A stretch of DNA of 64,000 nt from JAJXXT01 sp963764465 (lineage in GTDB: Bacteria; Pseudomonadota; Alphaproteobacteria; Acetobacterales; Acetobacteraceae). Made by a program: the position numbers and the translations under genes. The first letter of the stretch is position 1. The number at the start of each line of letters is the position of its first letter. Under the pieces are notes generated by a model. It was not told where the DNA came from and searched no databases. It saw only the letters and a program-made list of their open reading frames with translations. The DNA lies in contig CAVXSO010000002.1 of the NCBI GenBank assembly GCA_963764465.1, forward strand, positions 496,001 through 560,000, written 5' to 3'. Below, piece after piece: positions 1 to 8,398 of the stretch.

Positions 1-932
1 AAGGAGAGCCAGACGCGATGCGCCTCGTCGAAGCAGGGCGGCGCCGCTTCCTCGACCGCGTAGCCAGCCTGGCTGAGCGCCCTGGCCGCGCGGTCCAGCG
101 CGCCGGAGACCTGGCTGTCGGCGCGGCTGTCGCGAAAGAGTGCCACCTTGATCGGCGTCGGTGGCAGCGGGAATTCGAACGCCACGGGCAGAGAGATCGG
201 ATCGCGCGGGTCGGGCCGCGCCATGGCGGTGAAGGCGAGCCTTATGTCCGCGATGCTGCGCGCGAGCGGCCCTTGCACCGACATCATCTGGCTGGTCAGT
301 GCGCGGTCGTCGGCCATGGTCGAGTTGTGGGCGGGAATACGCCCGACCGTCGGGCGCAGGCCGGCGATACCGCAGGCATACGCGGGGTAGCGCACGGAGC
401 CGCCGATGTCGTTGCCATGACCGACCGCGCCCATGCCGGTGGCGGTCGCGGCCGCGGCTCCGCCGCTGGAGCCGCCAGGCGTCACGCCACGATTCCAGGG
501 GTTGAGCGTGCGGCCGTGCAGGTCGTTGTCGGTAAACCAGCGATACGAAAACGCCGGCGTGTTGCTGCGCCCGACAACGATCGCCCCCGCGGCGCGGAGG
601 TTCGCCACCACCGGCGCGTCCTCCTGGGCAATGTTGTCGCGCAGCGCCACGATGCCGTTGGTCGTGGCGTGGTCCTTCTGGTCCACATTGACCTTGATGG
701 TGATGGGTACGCCATGCATCGGCCCGAGCCGTGCGCCACGCGCCTGCGCCTCGTCGGCCGCCGCCGCCGCTGCCATCGCCTCCTCCGCCAAGACCGCGGG
801 CAGCGCATTGATGACCGGGTTCACGGCCTCGATGCGCGCCAGCGCGCTCGCCACAGCCGCGCGGGCCGAAAGCTGGCCCGTGCGTATTGCGGCTGCGAGC
901 TGGGTTGCGGTCATGCTCCAGGGTTCGGTCAT
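1..932 (-). CDS. Amidase (amidase signature family), C-terminus cut by window edge
   Basis: Hydrolase of the amidase signature family, related to GatA and to nicotinamidase/aryl-amide hydrolases; the substrate cannot be told from sequence. The reverse strand is open from an ATG at 932 to the left edge, giving about 310 residues of an expected 450-500. The Ser-cisSer-Lys triad is visible: a Lys in the TIKVNVD stretch, the Gly/Ser-rich GGSSGG loop, and the nucleophile Ser in GNDIGGSVRYPAYACG. Lack of GatB/GatC neighbours and the nearby sugar-acid genes argue against GatA of the transamidosome. The gene is probably a catabolic or detoxifying amidase. Family assignment is firm; function is open. 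Confidence 0.88.
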   Translation of the reverse strand, partial: MTEPWSMTATQLAAAIRTGQLSARAAVASALARIEAVNPVINALPAVLAEEAMAAAAAADEAQARGARLGPMHGVPITIKVNVDQKDHATTNGIVALRDNIAQEDAPVVANLRAAGAIVVGRSNTPAFSYRWFTDNDLHGRTLNPWNRGVTPGGSSGGAAAATATGMGAVGHGNDIGGSVRYPAYACGIAGLRPTVGRIPAHNSTMADDRALTSQMMSVQGPLARSIADIRLAFTAMARPDPRDPISLPVAFEFPLPPTPIKVALFRDSRADSQVSGALDRAARALSQAGYAVEEAAPPCFDEAHRVWLS

Positions 933-976
933 GCGTGCTTCTCCGAATTGTGGCGGTACGTTGCGCGCCCCAGAAT

Positions 977-2824
977 TCAGGCGCCAGGCAAGGCGAGCGC
1001 GATATCGTGGAACAGGCGCGCGGGCAGCGTACCGCCCTGCACGTTCTTCATCGGCGTGTTGTCGTCGTTGCCGGTCCACACGCCGATGATGGTGCCGTTG
1101 ACGGCGCCGATGAACCAGGCGTCGCGGAAATCCTGGCTGGTACCGGTTTTGCCCGCGACCAGCACGCCCGGCATGGCTGCCGCCCGGGCCGTTCCGCGCG
1201 ACACAACGGCGGCCATCATGCGCACCATCATCGCCGCGAGGTTGGGGTCGATCGCCGGCGCAGGCGCATCGTTGGGCAGTGCCACTGGCTTGCCGTCCGC
1301 GCTGAGCGCGCGCAGCGCGTGCGGCACCACACGATGGCCCCCGTTGAAGAACGCGGCATAGGCGCCGCACATCTCGAGCAGCCCGACGCTGCCGGTGCCG
1401 AGCGCGATGGTTTCGTTGTCGGGCAGCGGATCCCTGATGCCGAGGCCGCGCGCCACCGCAATCACCTTGCGCGGGCCGCCAGCGCGGCGCAGCAGCCGCA
1501 CCGCCGCCGTGTTCAGCGACTGTGCCAACGCCGTCTCCACCGTGACCTCCCCGAGAAAGTGGTGCTCGAAATCGTGCGGATGCCAGCTGCCGCTGGTGAT
1601 CGGCCCATCGAGGACCGTGTCGTCGGGCCGCACGCCGGCCTCCAGCGCCGCGAGCCAGACGAAGGGCTTGAACGTGGATCCGGCCTGGCGGCGCGCCAGC
1701 ACCGCGCGGTCGTAGCCACCAACCTGATCGGGCCGGCCACCGACCAGCGCGCGCACCGCGCCCGTTGCCGCATCCATCACCACCACCGCGACCTCGGAGG
1801 CATTCGCGGCGGCGGCGGGCCCCGCGAGATAGGCGGAGACGGCGCGGTTCACCGACTGTTGCAACGGCGCGTCGAGCGTCGTCGCGGCGGCGGCGTCGGT
1901 GCCGTCCGGCAGCGCGCGGCGCGCCTGTTCCTCCGCCCAGTCGGCAAACCAGCCGGCCCTGCCGGTGGGTGGTGGGAAGACGATCGCCGCGGCGGCGTTA
2001 CGCGCCTGGGCCTCGGTGATGGCGCCGGCGCGCACCATCGCTGCCAGCACTTCGCGCGCGCGCGCCGTTGCTGCCCGGGGATCCGTCTTGGGTGAGAAGC
2101 GGGAGGGCGCGCGCGGCAGTCCGGCAAGTGCTGCCGCCTGCCACAACGAAAGTTTCGATGCCGGAATGCCGAAATAGAGATGCGCCGCGGCGTCGATGCC
2201 CCAGGCGCCCGCACCAAAATAGACGCGGTTGAGCCAGATCTCGAGGATCTCGCGTCGGGTGAAATGTTGCTCGAGCCACAACGTCAGCAGCAGTTCCTGC
2301 GCCTTGCGCCGCCAGGTGCGCGCATCCGAGAGGAACAGGTTCTTTGCCACCTGCTGCGCGATGGTCGAGCCGCCCTGGACGATGCGCATGTGGATCGCAT
2401 CCACCGCCAGAGCGCGCAGGATACCGATCGGGTCGATTGCGCCATGCTCCCAGAAGCGCCGGTCCTCCACCGAGACGACTGCCTCCGGCACATAGGCGGG
2501 AAGCTGCGAGAGGCGCATCGGCTGGCCGACCAGGTCGCCCACGGTCGCGAACACGCTGCCGCGATCATCAGCGAGCGTCAGGCTCGGGCGGCGGACGGCA
2601 CGCAGCGCGGTTTCCGGCGGCGGCAGGTCCCAGGCGAGTGCCAGCAGCACCATCCCGGCGGCAACACTGCCCCAGACAGCCGCGAAGATCGTCCAGCGCA
2701 GCAGTCGCCACGGCCAGGGACGGCGCCGCGGGCGGCGCTTCGGTTCCGGGCGTGCGCCCGCCCGCCCGGACGCGTGCGGGAGGGGGCGCGGGCTGGATCG
2801 GGGAAGGGGATCAAGGCGCGGCAC
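977..2824 (-). CDS. Class A penicillin-binding protein (PBP1a family), bifunctional
   Basis: Bifunctional peptidoglycan synthase anchored in the inner membrane and working in the periplasm. The 615 residues show a proline/arginine-rich cytoplasmic tail, one membrane segment (about 42-65), and a GT51 transglycosylase with Glu120 in VEDRRFWEHG and the GGSTIAQQ motif near 151. A transpeptidase domain follows, with the active-site Ser383 in STFK, SLN at 436-438 and KTGTS at 559-563. Start is a GTG at 2824; no later start precedes the membrane segment. At 615 residues it is short for PBP1a (usually over 700), lacking the usual long insertions and C-terminal tail. It could equally be labelled pbpC/mrcB-like. 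Family certain, subclass less so. Confidence 0.9.
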   Translation of the reverse strand: MPRLDPLPRSSPRPLPHASGRAGARPEPKRRPRRRPWPWRLLRWTIFAAVWGSVAAGMVLLALAWDLPPPETALRAVRRPSLTLADDRGSVFATVGDLVGQPMRLSQLPAYVPEAVVSVEDRRFWEHGAIDPIGILRALAVDAIHMRIVQGGSTIAQQVAKNLFLSDARTWRRKAQELLLTLWLEQHFTRREILEIWLNRVYFGAGAWGIDAAAHLYFGIPASKLSLWQAAALAGLPRAPSRFSPKTDPRAATARAREVLAAMVRAGAITEAQARNAAAAIVFPPPTGRAGWFADWAEEQARRALPDGTDAAAATTLDAPLQQSVNRAVSAYLAGPAAAANASEVAVVVMDAATGAVRALVGGRPDQVGGYDRAVLARRQAGSTFKPFVWLAALEAGVRPDDTVLDGPITSGSWHPHDFEHHFLGEVTVETALAQSLNTAAVRLLRRAGGPRKVIAVARGLGIRDPLPDNETIALGTGSVGLLEMCGAYAAFFNGGHRVVPHALRALSADGKPVALPNDAPAPAIDPNLAAMMVRMMAAVVSRGTARAAAMPGVLVAGKTGTSQDFRDAWFIGAVNGTIIGVWTGNDDNTPMKNVQGGTLPARLFHDIALALPGA

Positions 2825-2880
2825 GCCTACGGGTTAGCGCCGCAGGCCGTGCCGCCGCCAGATGATATTCCGGATCGGGA

Positions 2881-3345
2881 TCAGGCGGCGCAGGCCGGCT
2901 CCGGTTGCGGGCGGGGCAGTGCGTTGCCGGTCTCGAGCAAGGACTTCAGGCTCGACAGCACCTGCGGCCAGCCGCCGGAGACTGCTGCGATCACCTTCGA
3001 GCCGTCGCGCGGACTTTCGTGCACAACTGTCAGCTTCACCAGCTCGCCTTGCGGCTCCAGCGTGAACGTGGCGTGGACATCGCCCTCGGCCTTCAATTCC
3101 TCGCGCCACTGGTGGTGCCAGGACAGGACCAGGCGGCGTGGCCGGTCGATTTCCAAAACCTTGCCGATGTCCATGACCGTGCCAGCCTGGTTGGCCAGCG
3201 ACCAGGACGCGCCTTTTCCCCAGTTACTTTCGAGCCGCATCCCGAACCAGTAACGCTGGGTGAAGTCGGGGTCGGTCAGCGCCGTCCACAGGCGCTCCGG
3301 CGTGGTCCGGATATATGTCACGTAAACAAAACGATCTCCGCTCAT
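2881..3345 (-). CDS. SRPBCC (AHSA1-like) domain protein
   Basis: A 154-residue single-domain protein of the START/Bet v1-like SRPBCC fold, close to the AHSA1 group. Visible family features are the N-terminal YIRTTPERLWTALTDP stretch, a YWFG segment, a central SWHHQW strand and the C-terminal helix ending GGWPQVLSSLKSLLE. Such proteins bind hydrophobic ligands; the ligand here is unknown. Its ATG overlaps the stop of the upstream ArsR regulator by four bases (ATGA), so the two are translationally coupled. ArsR-SRPBCC pairs are common in alphaproteobacteria, often as stress or xenobiotic-responsive modules. The pairing is seen; the role is inferred. Confidence 0.85.
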   Translation of the reverse strand: MSGDRFVYVTYIRTTPERLWTALTDPDFTQRYWFGMRLESNWGKGASWSLANQAGTVMDIGKVLEIDRPRRLVLSWHHQWREELKAEGDVHATFTLEPQGELVKLTVVHESPRDGSKVIAAVSGGWPQVLSSLKSLLETGNALPRPQPEPACAA

Positions 3346-3671
3346 CGTCCTTCTCCTTCCAGGTTGCGCTTGAGGTCGGCGAGCGCCCGCGCGGGAGCCT
3401 GCCGGTACTTGCCGATCCAGCGATCGGCAATCGCCTGGATCGGGAGGGGATTGAGAAAATGCAGCTTGCGGCGGCCATCTTTCAGCGTTGCCACGAGATT
3501 GGCCGTCTCCAGGATCGCGAGATGCTTGCTCACCGCCTGGCGGGTCATCGCGAGCCCCGCACAGAGCGCGCCGAGCGTCTGGCCGTCCTGCTCGTGCAGC
3601 CGATCCAGCAATTCGCGTCGCGCGGGGTCGGCCAGGGCCTTGAAGACATCGTCGTCTCCGAAGCGGTTCAT
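3342..3671 (-). CDS. ArsR-family transcriptional regulator, autoregulated
   Basis: A 109-residue winged-helix repressor of the ArsR/SmtB fold. FKALADPARRELLDRL is the usual N-terminal helix, and the recognition region is TRQAVSKHLAILETANLV followed by the KDGRRKLHFLNP wing. No cysteine-rich metal site typical of ArsR/CadC is seen, so it is likely of the metal-independent type paired with SRPBCC proteins. I start at the ATG at 3671 rather than at the ATG at 3686, because the latter lies inside a good promoter (TTGAAA, 18 bases, ATATAG on the minus strand). That promoter would begin transcription almost at the 3671 ATG, giving a leaderless message. It is coupled to the SRPBCC gene. Confidence 0.85.
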   Translation of the reverse strand: MNRFGDDDVFKALADPARRELLDRLHEQDGQTLGALCAGLAMTRQAVSKHLAILETANLVATLKDGRRKLHFLNPLPIQAIADRWIGKYRQAPARALADLKRNLEGEGR

Positions 3672-3676
3672 GTGCG

Positions 3677-3706
3677 CTATATGCAACTAAATGGTTGCCT
3701 TTTCAA
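3677..3706 (-). promoter_or_regulatory. Promoter with inverted-repeat operator for the ArsR-SRPBCC operon
   Basis: On the minus strand TTGAAA (3706-3701) and ATATAG (3682-3677) are 18 bases apart. Between them sits the inverted repeat GCAAC-N6-GTTGC at 3683-3698, the usual shape and place of an ArsR-type operator. A repressor there would block polymerase, so the regulator probably controls itself. Seen directly; binding is inferred. Confidence 0.7.
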
Positions 3707-4250
3707 CCCCCCCCTTTGCCGCGTCGGCGCTTGCCGCGATGATCCGGACCCCATCCGTCCGCGCCACCGGCGGGAGCGCGGTCGAAAGATCACCGGCGCG
3801 CATGGCAGCCAGGCCGCCACGGTCACGACGGGAGGCGACCGCGCTACCGCGGTCTGATTGCGACTTCATCCTGCTCGCCCGGGATCATGTCGTTGCGGCG
3901 ACGATATGGGCGCCGGCGCGATCATTCCGTCGCCGCGGCTTGCCTTGGCCCGCACGTCGCCGTCGTCGCCGTCTCGTCCGTGCGCTGCTTTCTTCGCAAC
4001 GAAATCCATCGCGGCTTGCCGATACTTGCCTGCGCCGAGACCGCCGCGGCGACAGGTACGGGCGCGACGATCGCCATAGATCGGTGGTGGAGACCCACAT
4101 CACCGGGAACCGCGTGTCCAGCGCCGCGCCTTCGCCGCCGGCGATGCACGCAGTCCTGGGTGCCGGCGGCCTCGTCAGCTTCGTCCGCATGGAGCTTGCG
4201 AGGAGGGAGGCGCTCGGTCAGTCTGCCCTCAAGCGCAGCGAGGGGCAGGT
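3707..4250. other. Intergenic stretch of about 540 bases, no gene recognised
   Basis: This gap between the divergent ArsR operon and the hydroxyacid dehydrogenase is open in several frames only because of high GC. The frames give Arg/Ser/Pro-rich strings with no domain I know. A minus-strand patch around 4080-4130 reads somewhat like protein (FPVMWVSTTDLW), so a decayed gene is possible. No repeats, tRNA, or terminator were found. The promoter of the dehydrogenase should lie near its right end, but I cannot pick a convincing one. Confidence 0.4.
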
Positions 4251-5165
4251 ATGAAGGGCATTTTCATCGACGCGGGTCCGGAGCTTTCGGAAGTGTTCAA
4301 GGCAGTGGTCCGCCCCACCGACCCGCTGGTCCATGTCAACCTGGCGGAGAACGTGACGCCAGCGGAACTGCCGGGCCTTCTCGCCGGCTACGATTTCGCG
4401 CTCGACGACCACAGCCGCATGCCGTCCGCCGAGCTCGCCAGGACGCCGGGCCTCAAGCACATCATCTTCCTCGGCACCGGCGCGCGCAGCTACATGAATC
4501 CGGATGAACTCGCCGCCCAGGGGCAGAGCGTCCATATCATCAAGGGCTATGGCGACACGGCGGTCGCGGAACACGCCTTCGCCCTGATGTTCGCCGCGGC
4601 GCGCGGGATCGCGGCGATGGACCGCGGCGTCCGCGTCGGGCAATGGCCGCGCACCCCGGGGCCGCAACTTACCGGCAAGACGCTGGGCCTGCTCGGCTAC
4701 GGCGGTATCGCGGCGGAGATGGCGCGGCTAGCGCGCGGCATCGGCATGAAGGTGCTGGCCTGGAACCGCACGCGGCGCACCGCCGAAGGGGTGACCTTCG
4801 TCGATCTGGACACGCTGCTGGCCGAGAGCCGCGTGTTGTCGATCCACCTGCTGCTCAATGACGAGACGCGGGGTTTCCTCGACGCCAGCCGGCTGTCCAA
4901 GCTGCCGCACGACGCGATCCTGGTGAACACGGCACGGGCGGCGATCGTCGATCAGGCGGCGATGATCGCGGCGCTGCGCGAGGGAAGGCTTGCGCACGCG
5001 GCGCTCGACGTCTTCCTCGAGGAGCCGCTGCCGGCGGGTGATGTGCTTACCACGTTGCCCAACGTCACGCTCTCTGCGCACTCCGCATTCCGCACCCCGG
5101 AGGCAAGCGAGAAGCTGATCCGCATGGCGCTCGATATTGCCTGCGAGGTGGCGGCAAAGGGATAA
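4251..5165 (+). CDS. D-isomer-specific 2-hydroxyacid dehydrogenase
   Basis: NAD(P)-dependent oxidoreductase reducing a 2-keto acid to a D-2-hydroxy acid, or the reverse. The 304 residues are typical of the compact family members. The Rossmann motif reads LLGYGGIA at about 148-154. The catalytic set is visible as Arg229 in NTARA, a Glu in FLEEP near 257, and His277 in LSAHSAF. The start ATG follows a GAGGGGCAGGT ribosome site. It stands alone on the plus strand before the tRNA, near a second, unrelated hydroxyacid dehydrogenase at 13402 and the sugar-acid genes. Glyoxylate/hydroxypyruvate or a sugar-derived keto acid is a reasonable substrate guess only. Confidence 0.88.
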   Translation: MKGIFIDAGPELSEVFKAVVRPTDPLVHVNLAENVTPAELPGLLAGYDFALDDHSRMPSAELARTPGLKHIIFLGTGARSYMNPDELAAQGQSVHIIKGYGDTAVAEHAFALMFAAARGIAAMDRGVRVGQWPRTPGPQLTGKTLGLLGYGGIAAEMARLARGIGMKVLAWNRTRRTAEGVTFVDLDTLLAESRVLSIHLLLNDETRGFLDASRLSKLPHDAILVNTARAAIVDQAAMIAALREGRLAHAALDVFLEEPLPAGDVLTTLPNVTLSAHSAFRTPEASEKLIRMALDIACEVAAKG

Positions 5166-5189
5166 GCACTTGGCTTTGTCCTCGGGTGG

Positions 5190-5270
5190 GCCCGCCTGGC
5201 GGAATGGTAGACGCAGCGGACTTAAAATCCGCGGCCCTTTGGCGTGGGGGTTCGAGTCCCCCGGCGGGCA
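5190..5270 (+). tRNA. tRNA-Leu(TAA)
   Basis: Cloverleaf seen by eye. The acceptor GCCCGCC (5190-5196) pairs with GGCGGGC (5263-5269) and A5270 is the discriminator. The anticodon stem GCGGA/TCCGC encloses CTTAAAA with anticodon TAA. A long class II variable arm (GGCCCTTTGGC) follows, and the T arm is GGGGG-TTCGAGT-CCCCC. CCA is not encoded. No terminator follows; the metallophosphoesterase reading frame starts immediately after it or inside it. Confidence 0.95.
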
Positions 5271-5292
5271 GGCCCGGGACACCGATATACCG

Positions 5293-5997
5293 CTGCATCC
5301 CTCGCCGGGATGGCTGCCGCGCGGGCAGCGGGTCTACGCGGTCGGCGACATCCATGGGCTCGACGAAAGGCTTGGCGCGCTGCACGCGCTGATCGCCGAG
5401 GACCTGGAGGCGCGCCCCGTCGCAGAGGCGACGGTGGTGCATCTCGGCGACTACATCGATCGCGGGCCGGATTCCGCGAAGGTGCTGGCGCGGCTTGCCG
5501 TGCTGACGCGGATTGGCTGCGCCCGCGTCGTCAACCTCATGGGCAATCACGAGCGCACGTTCCTCGAGGCGCTTGCCGGCGACGCGCCAGCGGCCACCGA
5601 TTTCCTGCATCAGGGCGGCGAGGCGACACTCGCGAGCCTCGGCATCGATCGCGCCGGATCCTGGGTGGAGTGGTCCGCGAGGCTGCCCGCGGCGGTGTCG
5701 GCCTTCCTCCACGGCCTGGCCCTGATGCACCGTGCCGGGAGCTATCTCTTCGCCCACGCGGGCATCCGGCCCGGCGTCGCGCCGGAGCAGCAAGCGCCGG
5801 CCGACCTGGTCTCGATCCGCCAGCCCTTCCTTGCCTCCGAGGCCGATCTCGGCGTCGTGGTGGTGCATGGGCATACGCCCGTTCCGGCGCCGGTGATCCG
5901 CGCCAACCGCATCGGCATCGATACCGGCGCGGTGCTCGGCGGGCCGCTCACTGCAGCCATTCTCGAGGCCGATTCCGTGGGATTTCTGGCCGCCTGA
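5293..5997 (+). CDS. Metallophosphoesterase (serine/threonine phosphatase-like), start unresolved
   Basis: Calcineurin-like phosphoesterase with the bacterial PrpA/ApaH-like motif series GDIHG, GDYIDRGPDS, GNHE, and HGHTP, binding two metal ions; likely a protein phosphatase or Ap4A hydrolase relative. The frame is open from inside the upstream tRNA-Leu gene to the stop at 5997. Between the tRNA 3' end and the essential GDIHG motif (from 5344) there is no in-frame ATG, GTG or TTG. Only CTG at 5293 or 5314 and ATA at 5287 are present, with a TTG at 5239 inside the tRNA. I give CTG 5293 as a placeholder. The residues before GDIHG (PSPGWLPRGQRVYAV) look like a natural N-terminus. Family sure, start not. 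Confidence 0.8.
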   Translation: MHPSPGWLPRGQRVYAVGDIHGLDERLGALHALIAEDLEARPVAEATVVHLGDYIDRGPDSAKVLARLAVLTRIGCARVVNLMGNHERTFLEALAGDAPAATDFLHQGGEATLASLGIDRAGSWVEWSARLPAAVSAFLHGLALMHRAGSYLFAHAGIRPGVAPEQQAPADLVSIRQPFLASEADLGVVVVHGHTPVPAPVIRANRIGIDTGAVLGGPLTAAILEADSVGFLAA

Positions 5998-6060
5998 GGT
6001 TTGACCAGGCTCCTCGCCAAGCCTAGCGTGCTGCTCTCATTATTTCGGGAGAAGCGCACC

Positions 6061-6837
6061 ATGGCCAACAACGTCAAGAAACGATGGGCGGAGGGCAAGG
6101 CTGTCGTCAACGGGTGGCTCGCCATTCCGTCCGGGTTCTCGGCGGAGGTGATGGCCCAGTGCGGCTTCGATTCCGTCACCGTCGACCTGCAGCACGGCGT
6201 GCAGGACTATCTCTCCATGGTCGCCTGCTTCCAGGCGATGCAGGCGCACCCGGTGACCCCGATGGTGCGCGTGCCCTGGAACGAGCCCGGCGTCATCGGC
6301 AAGGTGCTGGACGGCGGCGCCTACGGCGTTATCTGCCCGATGGTCAACACCAAGAAGGAGGCCGAGGCCTTCGTGTCCGCCTGCAAGTATCCGCCGATGG
6401 GCACGCGCAGCAACGGCCCGATCCGCGCCGCCATGTACGGCGAGGCGACCAACTACCAGAAGGTCGCCAACGGCGAGACGCTGTGCATCCCGATGATCGA
6501 GACCCGCTCGGCGGTGAAGAACCTCGAGGCCATCCTCGATGTCGAGGGGATCGCCGGCGTCTATATCGGCCCATCCGACCTCGGCTTTTCCTACGGGCTG
6601 GTGCCCAAGCTCGATCGCGAGGAGCCGGAGATCCTCAAGATCTACGACAAGATCCTCAAGGAATGCAGCAAGCGTGGAATCTTCGCCGGTATCCACACCG
6701 GCGGTTCGGCCTATGCCGCGCGCGCGATCGGCATGGGCTTCCGCCTTGTCACCATCGCCAATGACAGCGGGCTGATGGCGATGGCCGCGAAGGCCGAGGT
6801 CGCGGCGACCCGCAAGGGCAGCAAGGGCATCGCGTGA
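6061..6837 (+). CDS. HpcH/HpaI-family aldolase (class II, 2-keto-3-deoxy acid type)
   Basis: Metal-dependent pyruvate aldolase of the HpcH/HpaI/citrate lyase beta superfamily, which splits 2-keto-3-deoxy (sugar) acids into pyruvate and an aldehyde. The 258 residues include the family strands VDLQHG, MVRVPWNE, CPMVNTKKEAE, the metal-binding Glu in IPMIETRSAV, and GPSDLGFSYG with its Asp. The start ATG at 6061 follows CGGGAGAAG; the frame runs further upstream but without support. It is 18 bases ahead of the UxaA-type dehydratase, so the two form an operon: dehydration of a sugar acid, then retro-aldol cleavage. The sugar is not known. Confidence 0.88.
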   Translation: MANNVKKRWAEGKAVVNGWLAIPSGFSAEVMAQCGFDSVTVDLQHGVQDYLSMVACFQAMQAHPVTPMVRVPWNEPGVIGKVLDGGAYGVICPMVNTKKEAEAFVSACKYPPMGTRSNGPIRAAMYGEATNYQKVANGETLCIPMIETRSAVKNLEAILDVEGIAGVYIGPSDLGFSYGLVPKLDREEPEILKIYDKILKECSKRGIFAGIHTGGSAYAARAIGMGFRLVTIANDSGLMAMAAKAEVAATRKGSKGIA

Positions 6838-6855
6838 GCCGATAGGAGATATGTG

Positions 6856-8376
6856 ATGGCGCCGCCGCTGTTCATCCGTCTGAATGATGGCGACGGCGTC
6901 GTCATCGCCCGTGCCACGCTGCTACCGGGAACCGAGGTCGCGGGCGTCGCCGCGGCCTCGCGCATCCCGGCGGGCCACAAGGTCGCGGTTCGCGCGCACG
7001 CTCCGGGCGAGGCGATCCGCCGCTACGGGCAGATCATCGGCTTTGCGACGCAGCCGATCGCGCCGGGCGAGCACGTGCATGTGCATAACTGCGCGATGGG
7101 CGATTTCGACCGCGACTATGCCTGGGGCGTGGATGCGCGCCCAACGGCCTACGTCGACCAGCAAGCGCATTTCATGGGTATCTGGCGGCCGGACGGACGG
7201 GTCGCGACGCGCAACTACATCGGTATCCTGACCAGCGTGAACTGCTCTGCGCACGTGGCGGGACTCGTTGCGGATGCGTTCCGGCGCAACCCGTTCGGCG
7301 GCGCCGATCCGCTGGCCGACTACCCGAACGTGGATGGCGTGGTGGCGCTGACCCACAAGACCGGCTGCGGCATGACGCAGAACGAGCCCCTGGCGCTGCT
7401 GCGCCGCACCCTTGGCGGCTATGCGCGGCACCCGAATTTCGCCGCCGTCATCGTGCTCGGCCTCGGCTGCGAGGTGAACCAGCTCGGCGGCCTGGTGCAG
7501 GAGCAGAAGCTCGCCGGGCGGCTGCGCACCATGGACATCCAGGAAATGGGCGGCACGCGCAAGACGGTGGAAGCCGGCATCGCCTTCGTGCGCGAGGCGC
7601 TGGCGGATGCCAACAAGGCCCGCCGAGAGAGCGTGCCGGCGTCCCATCTCACGGTCGCGCTGCAATGCGGTGGCTCGGATGGTTATTCCGGCATCACCGC
7701 CAATCCCGCGCTGGGGGCCGCGAGCGACCTGCTCGTACGGCATGGCGGCACCGTGATCCTCTCGGAGACGCCGGAGACGTATGGCGCTGAGCACCTGCTC
7801 ACGCGTCGTGCGGTAAGCCGCGAAGTGGGCGAGAAACTGGTCGGCCTGATGCGCTGGTGGGAGGAATACACGCGGCGCGAAGGGGCGGAGATGAACGCCA
7901 ATCCCTCGCCGGGCAACAAGGCGGGCGGGCTAACCACCATCCTCGAGAAATCGCTCGGCGCCATGGCCAAGGCCGGCAGCACCAACCTCGTCGACGTCGT
8001 CGCCTATGCCGAGGAGGTGAAGAAGAAGGGCTTCGTGTTCATGGACACGCCGGGTTACGACCCGGTGGCGGCGACCGGCCAGGTCGCGGGTGGTGCCAAC
8101 CTCGTCTGCTTCACCACCGGCCGCGGCAGCGTGTTCGGCTGCAAGCCCGCGCCGTCCATCAAGCTTGCCACCAACACGCCCATGTTCCGCCGCATGGAGG
8201 AGGACATGGACATCAACTGCGGCACGATCGCCGATGGCGACGAGGGCGTCGGTGCCTGCGGCGAGCGCATCTTCGAGCTGATGCTGCGGGTTGCGTCGGG
8301 GGAGCGCACCAAGAGCGAAAGCTTCGATTTCGGCGCCGACGAGTTCGCGCCGTGGACGATCGGCGCCACGATGTAA
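6856..8376 (+). CDS. UxaA-family sugar-acid dehydratase (altronate/galactarate dehydratase-like)
   Basis: Dehydratase removing water from an aldonic or aldaric acid to form a 2-keto-3-deoxy acid. The 506 residues hold an N-terminal SAF domain (about 1-85) fused to the UxaA catalytic part that starts at RPDGRVATRNYIGI. Conserved pieces include VNCSAH, HKTGCGM, GLGCEVNQ, LQCGGSDGYSG and the late NCGTIADGD, whose cysteines fit metal binding known for the family. The ATG at 6856 has AGGAG seven bases upstream; a GTG directly before it is less likely. It follows the aldolase gene in an operon and would supply its substrate. E. coli UxaA and GarD are the named relatives; substrate is unknown. Confidence 0.88.
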   Translation: MAPPLFIRLNDGDGVVIARATLLPGTEVAGVAAASRIPAGHKVAVRAHAPGEAIRRYGQIIGFATQPIAPGEHVHVHNCAMGDFDRDYAWGVDARPTAYVDQQAHFMGIWRPDGRVATRNYIGILTSVNCSAHVAGLVADAFRRNPFGGADPLADYPNVDGVVALTHKTGCGMTQNEPLALLRRTLGGYARHPNFAAVIVLGLGCEVNQLGGLVQEQKLAGRLRTMDIQEMGGTRKTVEAGIAFVREALADANKARRESVPASHLTVALQCGGSDGYSGITANPALGAASDLLVRHGGTVILSETPETYGAEHLLTRRAVSREVGEKLVGLMRWWEEYTRREGAEMNANPSPGNKAGGLTTILEKSLGAMAKAGSTNLVDVVAYAEEVKKKGFVFMDTPGYDPVAATGQVAGGANLVCFTTGRGSVFGCKPAPSIKLATNTPMFRRMEEDMDINCGTIADGDEGVGACGERIFELMLRVASGERTKSESFDFGADEFAPWTIGATM

Positions 8377-8398
8377 GCCATGGTACGGCCCGCCTTCC

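Noticed and set aside
3687..4254. 187-codon plus-strand frame between the ArsR gene and the dehydrogenase
   Set aside because: Arg/Ser/Pro-rich with no domain and starting inside the ArsR operator; treated as non-coding.
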